Below, one piece after another: positions 1 to 11,009 of a stretch of 54,401 nucleotides of DNA. Below the pieces are notes generated by a model. It was not told where the DNA came from. It was given only the letters and a program-made list of their open reading frames with translations, and ran no database searches. Source of the DNA: Priestia endophytica DSM 13796 (GTDB lineage: Bacteria; Bacillota; Bacilli; Bacillales; Bacillaceae_H); the NCBI RefSeq assembly GCF_900115845.1, contig NZ_FOXX01000020.1, forward strand, positions 1 through 54,401, written 5' to 3'. How positions within the stretch are numbered: the first letter of the stretch is position 1; each line of letters opens with the position of its first letter. The position numbers were made by a program, and so were the translations under genes.

Positions 1-304
<304 letters not shown>

Positions 305-447
305 AAGTTTGGTTTCATCTTTCGATGTCCATAGCTTTTTGTTTCTAATAAGAAACATTGTTTTAAAAATAAAATAGAATTAACGTTGACGTATTTTGTT
401 CAGTTTTCAAAGGTCAATCACCATTGCTTATCAGCAGCAACTTTTAT

Positions 448-476
448 ATCTTACCATGTTAACTTTTTAAAGTCAA
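448..476 (-). promoter_or_regulatory. rrn P2 promoter (sigma-A)
   Basis: On the minus strand, TTGACT (471-476) and TAAGAT (448-453) are separated by 17 bp. Transcription would start near 441, about 135 bp upstream of mature 16S, which fits a B. subtilis rrn P2 promoter. Confidence 0.8.
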
Positions 477-536
477 CAACTTTTTCAGAAGTTTTATTAA
501 CCTCTTTTTTTGTGCTGTGTTTCAGCGACAATTAAT

Positions 537-565
537 AATATATCATCATTTAAATAATGCGTCAA
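537..565 (-). promoter_or_regulatory. rrn P1 promoter (sigma-A)
   Basis: On the minus strand, TTGACG (560-565) and TATATT (537-542) are separated by 17 bp. It lies 89 bp upstream of the P2 hexamers, the tandem arrangement known for B. subtilis rrn operons. Together, P1, P2 and the leader account for the whole gene-free stretch 305-585. Confidence 0.75.
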
Positions 566-585
566 TAAGTTTTATAACATTTTTT

Positions 586-629
586 AAAAAAAGGTATTCA
601 AGTGAAGTTTTATTTCACTTGAATACCTT
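586..629 (-). terminator. Terminator after lysS
   Basis: A perfect stem of about 16 bp (591-606 with 614-629) is followed on the minus strand by a run of T. It lies about 30 bp beyond the lysS stop and separates lysS from the rrn promoters. Confidence 0.9.
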
Positions 630-659
630 ACTACCCTTCTAAGGTAGTTATAAAACCAC

Positions 660-2171
<1,512 letters not shown>

Positions 2172-2186
2172 TTAAATCTTAAACAG

Positions 2187-2210
2187 AAAAAAGGCCAGCA
2201 AATCACTGGC
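2187..2210 (-). terminator. Weak terminator between dusB and lysS
   Basis: On the minus strand a short GCCAG/CTGGC stem (2194-2198 with 2206-2210) is followed by six T. The stem is only 5 bp, so termination would be partial. Some read-through from dusB into lysS is likely. Confidence 0.5.
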
Positions 2211-2262
2211 AATCAGCGCACATTCTTCTGTTCGTAATTATAGGTGAACACTGTTTTATGTG

Positions 2263-3261
2263 TCAAATAGCCTGAGAGTCTTTTTGTTTTGCTTCTACTT
2301 CTTCTGTAAAAGTATTCACTAGTGTTACAAGACTCTCTCTTGTTTCACATTGATTAATCTCATTTCTCACTCTTGCATTGCCTCGAACACCTTTTAAATA
2401 CCAAGCAGCATGTTTACGCATTTCACGAACAGCTACATTTTCGCCTTTTAGGTCGATTAAACGATCAAGGTGAAGCTTACAAATATCCATTTTCTCTCTT
2501 ACTGTTGGTTCTGGAGCTAATTCCCCTGTTTTTAGATATTGAACAGTACGATAAATCATCCATGGGTTACCAAGAGCAGCACGACCGATCATTACGCCGT
2601 CAACCCCTGTTTCATCAAGCATTCTCTTTGCATCTTGCGGTGTGTTTACATCTCCGTTTCCGATAACAGGAATAGAGACTGCTTGTTTTACATCACGGAT
2701 GATGTCCCAATTTGCTGTTCCTTCATACATTTGTACACGTGTACGCCCATGAAGAGCAACTGCTTTTCCGCCTGCACGTTCTACTGCTCTTGCATTTTCA
2801 ATTGCAAAGATATGGTCTTCATCCCAGCCCATACGCATTTTTACAGTAACAGGTTTATCTACAGCATCTACAACTGCTGAAACCATTTCATAAATTTTAT
2901 TTGGATCTAGAAGCCACTTTGCCCCTGCATCACATTTAGTGATTTTAGGTACCGGACACCCCATGTTAATGTCAATGATGTCTGCTGTTGTATTTTTATC
3001 TACAAACTGAGCTGCTTCTACAAGTGTTTCTTTTTCCCCACCAAAGATTTGTAAACTCATTGGTTTTTCACGTGGATCTATATGAAGCATTCCCATTGTC
3101 TTAGCATTTTTATAAAGAATGGCCTTATCACTCACCATCTCTGCACAAACTAATCCTGCACCAAATTCTTTTACTGTAAGGCGGAATGCTGCATTACAAA
3201 CGCCTGCCATTGGTGCTAAAACAACTGGATTATCAAATTTAATATCTCCAATTTGAAGCAT
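2263..3261 (-). CDS. dusB: tRNA-dihydrouridine synthase (DusB family)
   Basis: This is a flavin-dependent enzyme that reduces uridines in the tRNA D-loop to dihydrouridine using NAD(P)H. The 332-residue protein shows an FMN-binding TIM barrel that begins with LAPMAGVCNAAFR. It contains the family signature NMGCPVPKI (Cys about 102) and a later phosphate-binding NGDVNTPQDA segment. The AGGAGG site 6 bases before the ATG fixes the start. In B. subtilis this gene (yacF) sits between yazB and lysS. Here the small yazB gene is missing, and the 100-bp gap to folK holds no ORF. Confidence 0.95.
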   Translation of the reverse strand: MLQIGDIKFDNPVVLAPMAGVCNAAFRLTVKEFGAGLVCAEMVSDKAILYKNAKTMGMLHIDPREKPMSLQIFGGEKETLVEAAQFVDKNTTADIIDINMGCPVPKITKCDAGAKWLLDPNKIYEMVSAVVDAVDKPVTVKMRMGWDEDHIFAIENARAVERAGGKAVALHGRTRVQMYEGTANWDIIRDVKQAVSIPVIGNGDVNTPQDAKRMLDETGVDGVMIGRAALGNPWMIYRTVQYLKTGELAPEPTVREKMDICKLHLDRLIDLKGENVAVREMRKHAAWYLKGVRGNARVRNEINQCETRESLVTLVNTFTEEVEAKQKDSQAI

Positions 3262-3361
3262 GCTTGTACCTCCTATTGTATTACATGAATATAGACAAGT
3301 AATCTCTCAGAAGATTACTTGTCATCTCTAAAAATAAAGTATAAGTTCTATTGTAAAGATA

Positions 3362-3892
3362 TTAATTTATTTCTAAAAGAGAAAAGATATCTTTCTCATC
3401 TCTCAGTTTCCATATTTCAATGCCTTGCTCAACCGAAAGTTTAGAAGTGAGAGAAGATAGAAAATGGTTATCGCCTAAAATGCAAGCTGAAGGAGCGATT
3501 TCCACAAGGGGAGCAAGCACAAAAGCCCGTTCAAGAATCCGTGGATGTGGAACAGATAAATTCTCTTCTTTTATATCTTCATTATTATAAAGCAAAATGT
3601 CAAGGTCTAGGGTTCGTGGTCCCCATCGAATAATCCGCTCTCTATGACAAGCTGCCTCAATTTTTTGCAAACAAGATAACAGCTCTTGAGGATTATACGT
3701 TGTTTCAACTTCTACAACCATGTTTAAAAAAGCAGACTGCTCTGTATACCCAACAGGAGCTGTTTCATAAATGGAAGAAAGGTTTGTTAGTGTAATATTT
3801 TTCTCTTTATGCAGCAAGAGAATACCTTCTTTTAAATAATTAAATCTATCTTCCATATTAGAACCCATTCCAATATATGCTACATTATTCAT
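3362..3892 (-). CDS. folK: 2-amino-4-hydroxy-6-hydroxymethyldihydropteridine diphosphokinase (HPPK)
   Basis: The enzyme transfers pyrophosphate from ATP to 6-hydroxymethyl-7,8-dihydropterin, making the pterin substrate of FolP. The protein has 176 residues, the normal length. The HPPK signature RWGPRTLDLDILLY is intact, with the metal-binding Asp pair. The start lies inside the last codons of folB (4-bp ATGA-type overlap) and has an AGGAG site, so translation is probably coupled. It is the last recognisable gene of the pab/fol operon. Confidence 0.96.
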   Translation of the reverse strand: MNNVAYIGMGSNMEDRFNYLKEGILLLHKEKNITLTNLSSIYETAPVGYTEQSAFLNMVVEVETTYNPQELLSCLQKIEAACHRERIIRWGPRTLDLDILLYNNEDIKEENLSVPHPRILERAFVLAPLVEIAPSACILGDNHFLSSLTSKLSVEQGIEIWKLRDEKDIFSLLEIN

Positions 3893-4251
3893 GAACGACT
3901 CCTTTGAATCTCAACTCCAACCGAATCATAATGACCATTAATTGGCGGACTTTTCTTATATATTTTAACTGTACAGGCCTCAACTGAAGAGAATTTTTCA
4001 AAGACTTCAGAGGCAATTGTTTCAGCCACTGTCTCAACAAGCTTAAAAACCCTGTTCTCCATAACGTCTTTGCAAAGATTAAAAAGCTCTGCATAATTGA
4101 CCGTTGCCTCAAGATCATCACTTTGCCCAGCTTTTCTTAAATCTCGCTCTACTGTTAAGTCCACTTCAAAAGGTTGTCCAAGCTTGTTCTCTTCTGAAAA
4201 AACTCCATGATAACCATAAAATTGCATTTTATTTAAAAAAATCTTATCCAC
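3889..4251 (-). CDS. folB: Dihydroneopterin aldolase
   Basis: FolB cleaves 7,8-dihydroneopterin to 6-hydroxymethyl-dihydropterin and glycolaldehyde. I chose the GTG at 4251, which gives VDKIFLNKMQFYGYHGV and 120 residues, as in B. subtilis FolB. An AAAGGAG site lies 9 bases upstream, inside the end of folP. The longer open frame to 4281 would add 10 residues with no family match. The active-site region YHGVFSEENKLGQPF and the conserved Lys in VKIYKKSPPI are present. The gene overlaps folP by 8 bp and folK by 4 bp. Confidence 0.94.
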   Translation of the reverse strand: MDKIFLNKMQFYGYHGVFSEENKLGQPFEVDLTVERDLRKAGQSDDLEATVNYAELFNLCKDVMENRVFKLVETVAETIASEVFEKFSSVEACTVKIYKKSPPINGHYDSVGVEIQRSRS

Positions 4252-5104
4252 GCGGAATGTCTCCTTTACCAACAAGCACATCCATCATCTTAGAAAAACG
4301 TGCAATTTCTAATACATCATGTACACGTACAATATCTGTGCCTTTTGAAATTCCTAGACCCACAGTTGCAGCAGTACCTTCCATGCGATCTGCAGGATTT
4401 TCTAGATTAAGTACTTTTCCGATCATTCCTTTGCGAGACGTTCCAAGTAGTACAGGATAGCCAAGCGATTGAAATTGATCTAAGTTTCTCATAACGGCAA
4501 TATTTTCTTCTAACCCTTTAGCAAATCCGATTCCAGGATCTAGAATAATTTTCTCATCCTTTACACCTGCTGCTTTTACAATCTTAATGCTCTCATAAAG
4601 GTCTGCAATAATGTCCGCCATCAAGTTTGTATAATTACGATTTTCTCTATTGTGCATAATTACAATAGGCACGTTGTACGAAGCTGCAACTTCTGCCATT
4701 TTAGGATCTGCTTTCGCCCCCCAAATATCGTTAATAATATGTGCCCCAGCTTCCAATGCCTGACGAGCAACTTCTGCTTTGTACGTATCAACTGATATTG
4801 GAATCTTTACATTTTTACTAAGGGCTTCCACAGCAGGAACTACACGGCGAAGCTCTTCTTCTAAGCCCACTGGTTCATGTCCTGGTCTTGTTGATTCCCC
4901 ACCAAGGTCGATAATATCTGCTCCCTGATCTACCATAAGCTGCGCGTGTTCAATAGCACGATCAAGGTGATTATACTTTCCACCATCTGAGAAAGAATCA
5001 GGAGTTACATTCAAAATCCCCATAATGAGCGTCTTATTATGATAATCTAGTTGAAAAGGGTGTGCATCAATGACGCCTTTTCTCGGTAGCGTATTTACAG
5101 TCAT
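4244..5104 (-). CDS. folP: Dihydropteroate synthase
   Basis: FolP (sul in B. subtilis) condenses the FolK product with para-aminobenzoate to give dihydropteroate and is the sulfonamide target. The 286-residue TIM-barrel protein has both family signatures: GILNVTPDSFSDGG near residue 30 and DLGGESTRPG near residue 67. It also carries the phosphate-binding KGTDIVRVHDV segment near the C terminus. A GGGAGG site lies 12 bases before the ATG. It is flanked by pabC, which completes PABA synthesis, and by folB. Confidence 0.96.
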   Translation of the reverse strand: MTVNTLPRKGVIDAHPFQLDYHNKTLIMGILNVTPDSFSDGGKYNHLDRAIEHAQLMVDQGADIIDLGGESTRPGHEPVGLEEELRRVVPAVEALSKNVKIPISVDTYKAEVARQALEAGAHIINDIWGAKADPKMAEVAASYNVPIVIMHNRENRNYTNLMADIIADLYESIKIVKAAGVKDEKIILDPGIGFAKGLEENIAVMRNLDQFQSLGYPVLLGTSRKGMIGKVLNLENPADRMEGTAATVGLGISKGTDIVRVHDVLEIARFSKMMDVLVGKGDIPRG

Positions 5105-5110
5105 TTTCTT

Positions 5111-5971
5111 TTACTTCCTCCCTATATCCTTATAACTCCAGCTTGTCTGTGTCATATGCTTATAATGGTTCCGAAGAACACTAGCTAACGAACTTTCCCC
5201 ATACTGGTATCTTCTATCTCCAATGTTAGAAATTGAAAAAATCTCTTGAATAGAATTCGTCATAAAAACTTCATCACTCTCAAGCAAGTCCTCTAACGAA
5301 AAGAACCCTTCATGAACAGGGATAGATAGTGACGTTAAAAGCGCCATAACAAATTGTCTTGTTACACCGCCTAAAATTCCTGTTTTAAGAGATGGCGTAT
5401 ACACAGCTCCGTTTTTCACAAAGAACAGATTAGAAACAATCCCTTCTGCTATATCTCCGTCTTCCGTTAGAAAAATTCCTTCTTGCTTCACACTGCTAAG
5501 CTCTCGTTTAGCAAGTACGTTATTCAAATAATGATGAGACTTCAAACGATAGTTTCCTTCAGGAGTATTACGCCTTGTTCTTAAGATAACCCCCTCTTTT
5601 ACAAGAAGAGGATTCTTTGTAAGCTCCTTCATATAGACGATGATCGTTGGTTCTTCATACATGTCTGTTGAAAGACCAAGATCATCAACTCCCGCTGATA
5701 TATTCAAACGAATGTAAGCATTCTGTAGATTATTTTTATGTGAGAGATCTTTAAACCAAGAAAGAACATCTTTCTTTGAGTATCTCCATTTTATATTCAG
5801 TTCCTTCAAACCATTTTCTAGACGTTCTAAATGATCATCAAGGAGAAAAGGATGTCCATCATAGAGTCTGAGCGTTTCAAACACCCCTAAACCATACAAG
5901 AAGCCATGATCATAAGGAGAAATCATAGCTTCTTGTTTCTGAACCAATTTATTATTTAAAAAAATATGCAT
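5111..5971 (-). CDS. pabC: Aminodeoxychorismate lyase
   Basis: This PLP-dependent fold-IV enzyme releases pyruvate from 4-amino-4-deoxychorismate to form para-aminobenzoate. The 286-residue protein has the expected motifs: the PLP Lys in RLKSHHYLNN, the Glu of EGIVSNLFF and the GILGGVTRQ phosphate cup. Branched-chain aminotransferases share this fold. The position between pabA and folP decides for the lyase. The start is 3 bp after the pabA stop, with only a weak AGAGAAGTG site, so translational coupling is likely. Confidence 0.93.
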   Translation of the reverse strand: MHIFLNNKLVQKQEAMISPYDHGFLYGLGVFETLRLYDGHPFLLDDHLERLENGLKELNIKWRYSKKDVLSWFKDLSHKNNLQNAYIRLNISAGVDDLGLSTDMYEEPTIIVYMKELTKNPLLVKEGVILRTRRNTPEGNYRLKSHHYLNNVLAKRELSSVKQEGIFLTEDGDIAEGIVSNLFFVKNGAVYTPSLKTGILGGVTRQFVMALLTSLSIPVHEGFFSLEDLLESDEVFMTNSIQEIFSISNIGDRRYQYGESSLASVLRNHYKHMTQTSWSYKDIGRK

Positions 5972-5973
5972 AA

Positions 5974-6555
5974 TTATTGCACTTCTCTTTGATACGTATT
6001 AATAAAGCTTCTTAGCATCTCTTTCCCAAAAGAAGTCATGATGGATTCTGGGTGAAATTGGACACCTTCAATTGGAAGAGACTTATGACGGATAGCCATA
6101 ATTTCACCTTTATCAGTTTCTGCCGTTATTTCAAAGCAGTCTGGAAGCGTTTCTCTTTCAACAATTAAAGAATGATAACGTGTCGCTGTGAAAGGATTAG
6201 CTAACTCCTTAAAAATGGTTTCTCCATTATGAGAAATCTCTGATGTTTTACCATGCATAAGATATTCAGCACGGATCACCTGCCCTCCAAAAGCTTGGGC
6301 GATGGATTGGTGACCTAAACAAACTCCAAAAATCGGGATTTCTCCTGCAAATCGAGAAATGGCTTCAAGGCTTATTCCGGCTTCATTTGGACTACAAGGA
6401 CCTGGAGAAATCATCAAAAAGTCAGGACGCATTGCTTCAATTTCCTCAAGCGTAATTTCGTCATTACGCTTTACAACTAGTTCTTCACCTAATTCACCTA
6501 GATATTGCACTAAATTAAATGTAAATGAATCATAATTATCAATCATTAAAATCAT
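5974..6555 (-). CDS. pabA: Aminodeoxychorismate / anthranilate synthase glutamine amidotransferase subunit
   Basis: This subunit supplies ammonia from glutamine to PabB. In B. subtilis the same protein (TrpG) also serves anthranilate synthase. The 193-residue class I amidotransferase has its triad: Cys79 in FGVCLGHQ, and His168 and Glu170 in QFHPES. The ATG overlaps the pabB stop by 4 bp. The ribosome-binding site GGAGG sits inside a row of GAG/UAG triplets that looks like a TRAP site (separate entry). This suggests tryptophan-dependent translation, as known for B. subtilis trpG. Confidence 0.96.
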   Translation of the reverse strand: MILMIDNYDSFTFNLVQYLGELGEELVVKRNDEITLEEIEAMRPDFLMISPGPCSPNEAGISLEAISRFAGEIPIFGVCLGHQSIAQAFGGQVIRAEYLMHGKTSEISHNGETIFKELANPFTATRYHSLIVERETLPDCFEITAETDKGEIMAIRHKSLPIEGVQFHPESIMTSFGKEMLRSFINTYQREVQ

Positions 6556-7979
6556 ACTCTGCTACCTCCACTCAGCTCATATTCACTCAACTCTTTTGCA
6601 CGCCATAAGGCTTCTGCTTTCTTTAAAGACTCTTTATACTCATATTGCGGATGTGAATCAATTACAATACCCGCTCCTGCTTGCACATGTGCTTGTCCGC
6701 CTTTTACAACCATAGAGCGAATAGCAATATTCAACTCCATATTTTCATCAAAGCCAATCCAACCAATTGAGCCTGTATAAACTCCTCTTCTCACCGGTTC
6801 AATTTCTTCAATGATTTCCATCGTACGCACTTTAGGTGCCCCTGTAATTGTGCCTCCCGGAAATGTTGCATCAACAACGTCAGTCCACTCATTCCCTTCT
6901 GCAAGCTGTCCTTTCACATTAGAGACGATGTGCATAACATGAGAATAACGCTCAATTGTCATTAATTCATCTACTTCTACAGTACCATATTTACAAACTC
7001 TCCCCAAGTCATTTCGCTCTAAATCCACAAGCATGATATGCTCAGCACGTTCTTTCTCATTTGAGAGTAGTTCTTCTGCAAGCTGCTCATCTTCTTCAGC
7101 TGTTCGACCTCTAGAACGAGTGCCTGCAATCGGCCTTGTGCTTACTTCATTTTTACGCTTCTTCACTAAAAGCTCAGGTGAAGCACTCACAATTTGGAAA
7201 TCTTCAAACTGTAAGTAAGACATATAAGGAGAAGGATTTAATAAACGAAGCTGCTCATACACTTCCATTGGGTGCGACTTAAGCTGCCTTGTTTGACGAA
7301 CTGCAATATTCACCTGAAATACATCACCTGAAGAGATATATTCATGAATATCGTGAACAGCTTTTGAAAACTTTTCTTCATCCATCGAAAATGTATCTTG
7401 TTTCCGTTCTGCCATAAAATAGTTATTCTCATATGAAATGGGTTGAATAGGTGCCTCAAGCCACATATTCATATAATGACTAAGTCGTAATTGAGCTTGG
7501 GTTATATTTTCTTTCTCATCTGTTACAATCACCCAAAGCTGTTCTGTTGAATGGTCATAAACAAAGACATCTTGAAAAACGAAGAAATGGAGCTCTGGCA
7601 AATTCAAATCATCAGCTGCTAACTCTGGCAGTTTCTCAATATAGCGCACATAATCATAACTAATATACCCAATAGCTCCACCTTGGAAAGGAGGAAGTTC
7701 ACTATTTGTCTCTATATGATATTGAGCTAACCAGTCCTTCATTGCATGAAGAGGATTTCCTTCTATCACCATCGTCTCCCCATTTTTCTCAATAGTAAGC
7801 ATATTATTCTTACCTTTTAATGATGCTATTGGATCTAATCCAATCATACTGTAGCGGCCACTGCGCCCGCTCTCTAATACCATATGTTTTTTATGGTCGT
7901 TTGCCAGAAACTGAAATTTCTTGAACCAGTGTTCTTTTGGGATGGAAACCGCTTCTCCCCAAGCTTTTCTTTGTTGCAC
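6552..7979 (-). CDS. pabB: Aminodeoxychorismate synthase component I
   Basis: PabB aminates chorismate to 4-amino-4-deoxychorismate using ammonia from PabA. The 475-residue chorismate-binding enzyme shows the C-terminal catalytic core: [25 protein letters not shown] and [13 protein letters not shown]. The motif is PIAGT rather than the PIKGT of E. coli PabB. The catalytic Lys is therefore replaced, as in TrpE and as I recall for other Bacillus PabB proteins. The gene context favours PabB over TrpE. Translation starts at a GTG (7979) with AGGAG 9 bases upstream. It heads the pab/fol operon. Confidence 0.94.
   Translation of the reverse strand: MQQRKAWGEAVSIPKEHWFKKFQFLANDHKKHMVLESGRSGRYSMIGLDPIASLKGKNNMLTIEKNGETMVIEGNPLHAMKDWLAQYHIETNSELPPFQGGAIGYISYDYVRYIEKLPELAADDLNLPELHFFVFQDVFVYDHSTEQLWVIVTDEKENITQAQLRLSHYMNMWLEAPIQPISYENNYFMAERKQDTFSMDEEKFSKAVHDIHEYISSGDVFQVNIAVRQTRQLKSHPMEVYEQLRLLNPSPYMSYLQFEDFQIVSASPELLVKKRKNEVSTRPIAGTRSRGRTAEEDEQLAEELLSNEKERAEHIMLVDLERNDLGRVCKYGTVEVDELMTIERYSHVMHIVSNVKGQLAEGNEWTDVVDATFPGGTITGAPKVRTMEIIEEIEPVRRGVYTGSIGWIGFDENMELNIAIRSMVVKGGQAHVQAGAGIVIDSHPQYEYKESLKKAEALWRAKELSEYELSGGSRV
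6557..6593 (-). promoter_or_regulatory. Probable TRAP (MtrB) RNA-binding site over the pabA start
   Basis: On the minus strand, seven NAG triplets precede and overlap the pabA ribosome-binding site: six GAG and one UAG. They lie at 6591-6593, 6586-6588, 6576-6578, 6571-6573, 6566-6568, 6562-6564 and 6557-6559. Spacers are 2, 7, 2, 2, 1 and 2 nt. The 7-nt gap fits one missing triplet in register. In B. subtilis, tryptophan-bound TRAP covers the trpG (pabA) ribosome-binding site through such repeats and blocks translation. The repeat is seen directly; TRAP binding is inferred. Confidence 0.75.
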
Positions 7980-8073
7980 ACCCTCACGCTCCTACACCAT
8001 TTTTGCTATTTTATCTCTTTACTTTTCATTGTACATGATTCTTTATTTTTCTTCACTAGGAGTTTCTACTAAT

Positions 8074-8105
8074 AAAAAAACCTCCCTAATAGCAGGGAGG
8101 TTTTT
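8074..8105 (-). terminator. Terminator after cysK
   Basis: A perfect AACCTCCCT/AGGGAGGTT stem with T-runs on both sides lies directly after the cysK stop. It separates cysK from the pab/fol operon. Confidence 0.95.
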
Positions 8106-8110
8106 AAGAT

Positions 8111-9055
8111 TTATTTTGCGCTTTGTTCTTCTTCCTCAAATTTATAAAGAGGTGTACTTAAGTAACGCTCACCGTTACTTGGGATAATTGCTAGAACTTT
8201 CTTACCTTTACCCAATTCTTTTGCTACTTTTAACGCTGCATAAATAGCTGCTCCAGAAGAAATACCGCCTAGGATTCCTTCATTTCTAGCTGCTTTACGC
8301 GCATATTCAAATGCTGCTTCATTCTCTACTGGAATAACTCCGTCATACACTTCCGTATCTAACGTATTTGGAATAAATCCAGCTCCAATTCCTTGGATTT
8401 TATGAGGACCAGGCTGACCTCCTGATAATACAGGTGAACCTGTTGGCTCAACAGCATAAATTTTCACGTTCTCGTACTTCTCTTTTAATACGCTTCCAAC
8501 ACCCGATACTGTTCCACCTGTACCAACACCAGCGATAAATGCATCTAGTTGATCACCCATTTGTTCTACAATTTCTTTTCCTGTTGTTTCACGATGAACT
8601 TTTGGGTTTGCTTCATTCTTGAACTGCTGTGGCATAAAGTAACCATGTGCTTTAGAAAGCTCCTCTGCTTTCTTAATAGCTCCGTTCATTCCTTCTGCAC
8701 CAGGAGTAAGAACGAGATCTGCTCCATATGCACGAAGAAGGTTGCGACGCTCCATACTCATCGTATCTGGCATTACTAAAATAGCTTTGTAGCCTTTTGC
8801 AGCAGCAACCATCGCAAGACCGATTCCCGTGTTTCCACTTGTTGGCTCAATGATTGTGTCACCAGCTTTTAAAACTCCCTCTTGCTCAGCACTTTCAATC
8901 ATTGCAAGACCAATACGGTCTTTTACGCTACTTCCAGGATTCATGAATTCAAGTTTTAAATACACATCTGCCATATCTTCTTCAACAATGCGATTTAATT
9001 TAACAACTGGTGTTTGACCAATTAAGTCTGTAATTGAATTTCCTACGCGTGTCAT
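8111..9055 (-). CDS. cysK: Cysteine synthase A (O-acetylserine sulfhydrylase)
   Basis: CysK is a PLP enzyme that makes cysteine from O-acetylserine and sulfide. In Bacillus it also acts with the regulator CymR. The 314-residue protein shows the PLP Lys (about 45) in GSSVKDRIG, the substrate-binding TSGNTG loop, the GTGGTVSG phosphate cup and GISSGAA near the C terminus. An AGAGGTGA site precedes the ATG. A sigma-A promoter (9101-9129) and its own terminator make it monocistronic. The prsA-like yacD gene found between hslO and cysK in B. subtilis is absent. Confidence 0.97.
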   Translation of the reverse strand: MTRVGNSITDLIGQTPVVKLNRIVEEDMADVYLKLEFMNPGSSVKDRIGLAMIESAEQEGVLKAGDTIIEPTSGNTGIGLAMVAAAKGYKAILVMPDTMSMERRNLLRAYGADLVLTPGAEGMNGAIKKAEELSKAHGYFMPQQFKNEANPKVHRETTGKEIVEQMGDQLDAFIAGVGTGGTVSGVGSVLKEKYENVKIYAVEPTGSPVLSGGQPGPHKIQGIGAGFIPNTLDTEVYDGVIPVENEAAFEYARKAARNEGILGGISSGAAIYAALKVAKELGKGKKVLAIIPSNGERYLSTPLYKFEEEEQSAK

Positions 9056-9100
9056 AAGATCACCTCTATAATCCCTAGTATTTTTATTGGTTTTATAGAG

Positions 9101-9129
9101 AATATAACAATTATTATATGAATTGTCAA
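9101..9129 (-). promoter_or_regulatory. cysK promoter (sigma-A)
   Basis: On the minus strand, TTGACA (9124-9129) and TATATT (9101-9106) are separated by 17 bp, about 45 bp upstream of the cysK ATG. I could not define a CymR operator with confidence. Confidence 0.8.
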
Positions 9130-9150
9130 TCTATTTACCCATTTTTTTAA

Positions 9151-9188
9151 AGAAAAAGGAAAGCGCATGCTTCCATGCGCTTTCCTTT
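9151..9188 (-). terminator. Terminator after hslO
   Basis: A perfect 15-bp stem (9155-9169 with 9174-9188) and T-rich tail overlap the hslO stop codon. It ends the coaX-hslO unit just upstream of the cysK promoter. Confidence 0.93.
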
Positions 9189-10068
9189 AGGCTTTCGCTT
9201 GAGCTTTTAATTCTTCAAGTTCTTCTTTTGTGAACTGATACTCTTCATTACAGAAATGGCATTGAGCTTCTGCTCCACCATCTTCATCAATCATTGCCTG
9301 AAGTTCTTCTACACCTAGGCTAATAAGAGCATTTGAAAGACGCTCTCTTGAACAATGACAAGAAAACTCAACAGGCATTGTTTCTAATACTTCTACATTT
9401 TCTTTTCCTAAAAGCTTTTCTAAAATTTCCTCGGGAGACAAGCCTTCTTGAATAAGCTTAGAAATTGGCGGCACTTTACTTAGACTTTCTTCAATCGCTG
9501 TGATTGTTTCCTCATCAGTACCAGGCATAAGCTGAATGATGAATCCTCCTGCAGCTAAAATGCTGTTATCTGGATTTACGAGGACCCCTAATCCAACAGA
9601 TGAAGGCACTTGTTCCGATGATGCAAAGTAGTACGTAAAGTCATCTCCAAGCTCTCCAGATGCAAGGGGAACTTGACCTGTAAAATGGTCTCTTAACCCC
9701 AAGTCTTTTACAACAGTAAGCATTCCTGTTGAGCCAACAGCTCTTGAAACATCTAATTTGCCTGGTGCTTTAGAAGGAAAGTGTGTTTGAGGTTTTGAAA
9801 CATAACCACGTACATGTCCTTTTGCATCGCTATCAACAATGATTGCGCCAATCGGACCTCCTCCTTCTACCTTTACCGTAATTTTATTTTCACCTTTTAA
9901 CATAGCTCCCATCATAACGCTCGCTGTCATTGCACGCCCAAGGGCTGCTGAAGCTGTTGGCCATGAATTATGTCTTCGTTGAGCTTCTCCAACTGTTTCA
10001 GTTGTCTGAACTGCATATGCGCGAATTTGACCATTATAAGCCAACGCTTTTACAAGATAATCTTTCAT
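9187..10068 (-). CDS. hslO: Redox-regulated chaperone Hsp33
   Basis: Hsp33 is a cytosolic holdase chaperone that is switched on by oxidation and release of its zinc ion. The 293-residue protein has the N-terminal Hsp33 core and a C-terminal redox switch with all four zinc cysteines: C237-x-C239 (CHCSRE) and C270-xx-C273 (CHFC). An AAGGAAGG site precedes the ATG. The gene follows coaX by 23 bp and is probably cotranscribed with it, the order found in B. subtilis (yacB-yacC). Confidence 0.96.
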   Translation of the reverse strand: MKDYLVKALAYNGQIRAYAVQTTETVGEAQRRHNSWPTASAALGRAMTASVMMGAMLKGENKITVKVEGGGPIGAIIVDSDAKGHVRGYVSKPQTHFPSKAPGKLDVSRAVGSTGMLTVVKDLGLRDHFTGQVPLASGELGDDFTYYFASSEQVPSSVGLGVLVNPDNSILAAGGFIIQLMPGTDEETITAIEESLSKVPPISKLIQEGLSPEEILEKLLGKENVEVLETMPVEFSCHCSRERLSNALISLGVEELQAMIDEDGGAEAQCHFCNEEYQFTKEELEELKAQAKA

Positions 10069-10091
10069 CCTTTTAAAACACCTTCCTTGGT

Positions 10092-10865
10092 TTAAATTAG
10101 CTCGAAATTACGAGCATATATTAACTGAAGTCCCTTTAACGTTAAGAACGGGTCCACAATATCAATCATATCTGACTCTGTTGCAATTAAATTAGCTAAT
10201 CCTCCTGTAGCAATTACTTTTGTTTCAGGAGGAGCTTGAGCTTTCATACGGGAAACAATTCCTTCCACTTGTCCTACATATCCATATAAGATACCAGATT
10301 GCATTGCTGTAACCGTATTTGTACCAATAACACTTTCAGGCTGCACAATCTCAATCCGAGGAAGCTTTGAAGTTCTAGAATAAAGAGCTTCTGTAGAAAT
10401 ATTAATTCCTGGGGCAATTGCGCCTCCTCTATAATGTTTCTTTTCATCAACATAGCAATACGTAGTGGCTGTACCAAAATCAATAATAATTAAAGGAGTT
10501 CCATAATGATGAATGGCTCCTACAGCATTAACAATGCGGTCTGCCCCTACTTCTCTTGGATTGTCATACTTAATGTTTAAGCCCGTCTTCACTCCTGGAC
10601 CTACTATAACAGGTTTGAGATGAAAATACTTTAGACACATTCTTTCAAGTGAAAACATTATAGGGGGAACAACAGAAGAAATGATAATTCCTTCTATTGA
10701 AGCAAACGTTAATCCAACATGATTAAAAAGCTCTTTAATTACCATGCCAAATTCATCTTCTGTTTTATTACGGCCCGTTTCGATACGCCAATGATATTTT
10801 AACTCATTTCCTTCATAAACACCTAATACTGTGTTTGTATTTCCCACATCTATAACAAAAATCAA
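10092..10865 (-). CDS. coaX: Type III pantothenate kinase
   Basis: CoaX phosphorylates pantothenate in the first step of coenzyme A synthesis. The 257-residue ASKHA-fold protein shows the phosphate-1 loop [11 protein letters not shown] at the N terminus, then [11 protein letters not shown] and [12 protein letters not shown], all typical of CoaX. The start is a TTG (10865), preceded by GTGGTGATGG. No ATG lies near, and the next residues [10 protein letters not shown] align with B. subtilis CoaX. I found no convincing promoter in the 142-bp gap to ftsH. Confidence 0.95.
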   Translation of the reverse strand: MIFVIDVGNTNTVLGVYEGNELKYHWRIETGRNKTEDEFGMVIKELFNHVGLTFASIEGIIISSVVPPIMFSLERMCLKYFHLKPVIVGPGVKTGLNIKYDNPREVGADRIVNAVGAIHHYGTPLIIIDFGTATTYCYVDEKKHYRGGAIAPGINISTEALYSRTSKLPRIEIVQPESVIGTNTVTAMQSGILYGYVGQVEGIVSRMKAQAPPETKVIATGGLANLIATESDMIDIVDPFLTLKGLQLIYARNFELI

Positions 10866-10978
10866 CGCCCATCACCACTTTATCTTTATTTCTATCCTCA
10901 TCTCACTCTATATTACATAAAAAAGTCGGGCGTTTCTATTCTTTCATAATTTACCCGTTCATCATCTATGTTAACAAT

Positions 10979-11009
10979 AAAAAAGGCGCTCAGTTGAGCG
11001 CCTTTTTTT
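10979..11009 (-). terminator. Terminator after ftsH
   Basis: A perfect GGCGCTCA/TGAGCGCC stem followed by T-runs overlaps the end of ftsH and separates it from coaX. Confidence 0.95.

Noticed and set aside
3063-3080. Second parS-like sequence in dusB around TTTCACGTGGAT
   Set aside because: Only about 12 of 16 positions match, one arm is broken, and it lies inside a coding region.
4243-4251. DnaA-box-like TTATCCACG at the folP-folB junction
   Set aside because: It is a single near-match without a cluster or A/T-rich unwinding element, and it is explained by the overlapping coding sequence.
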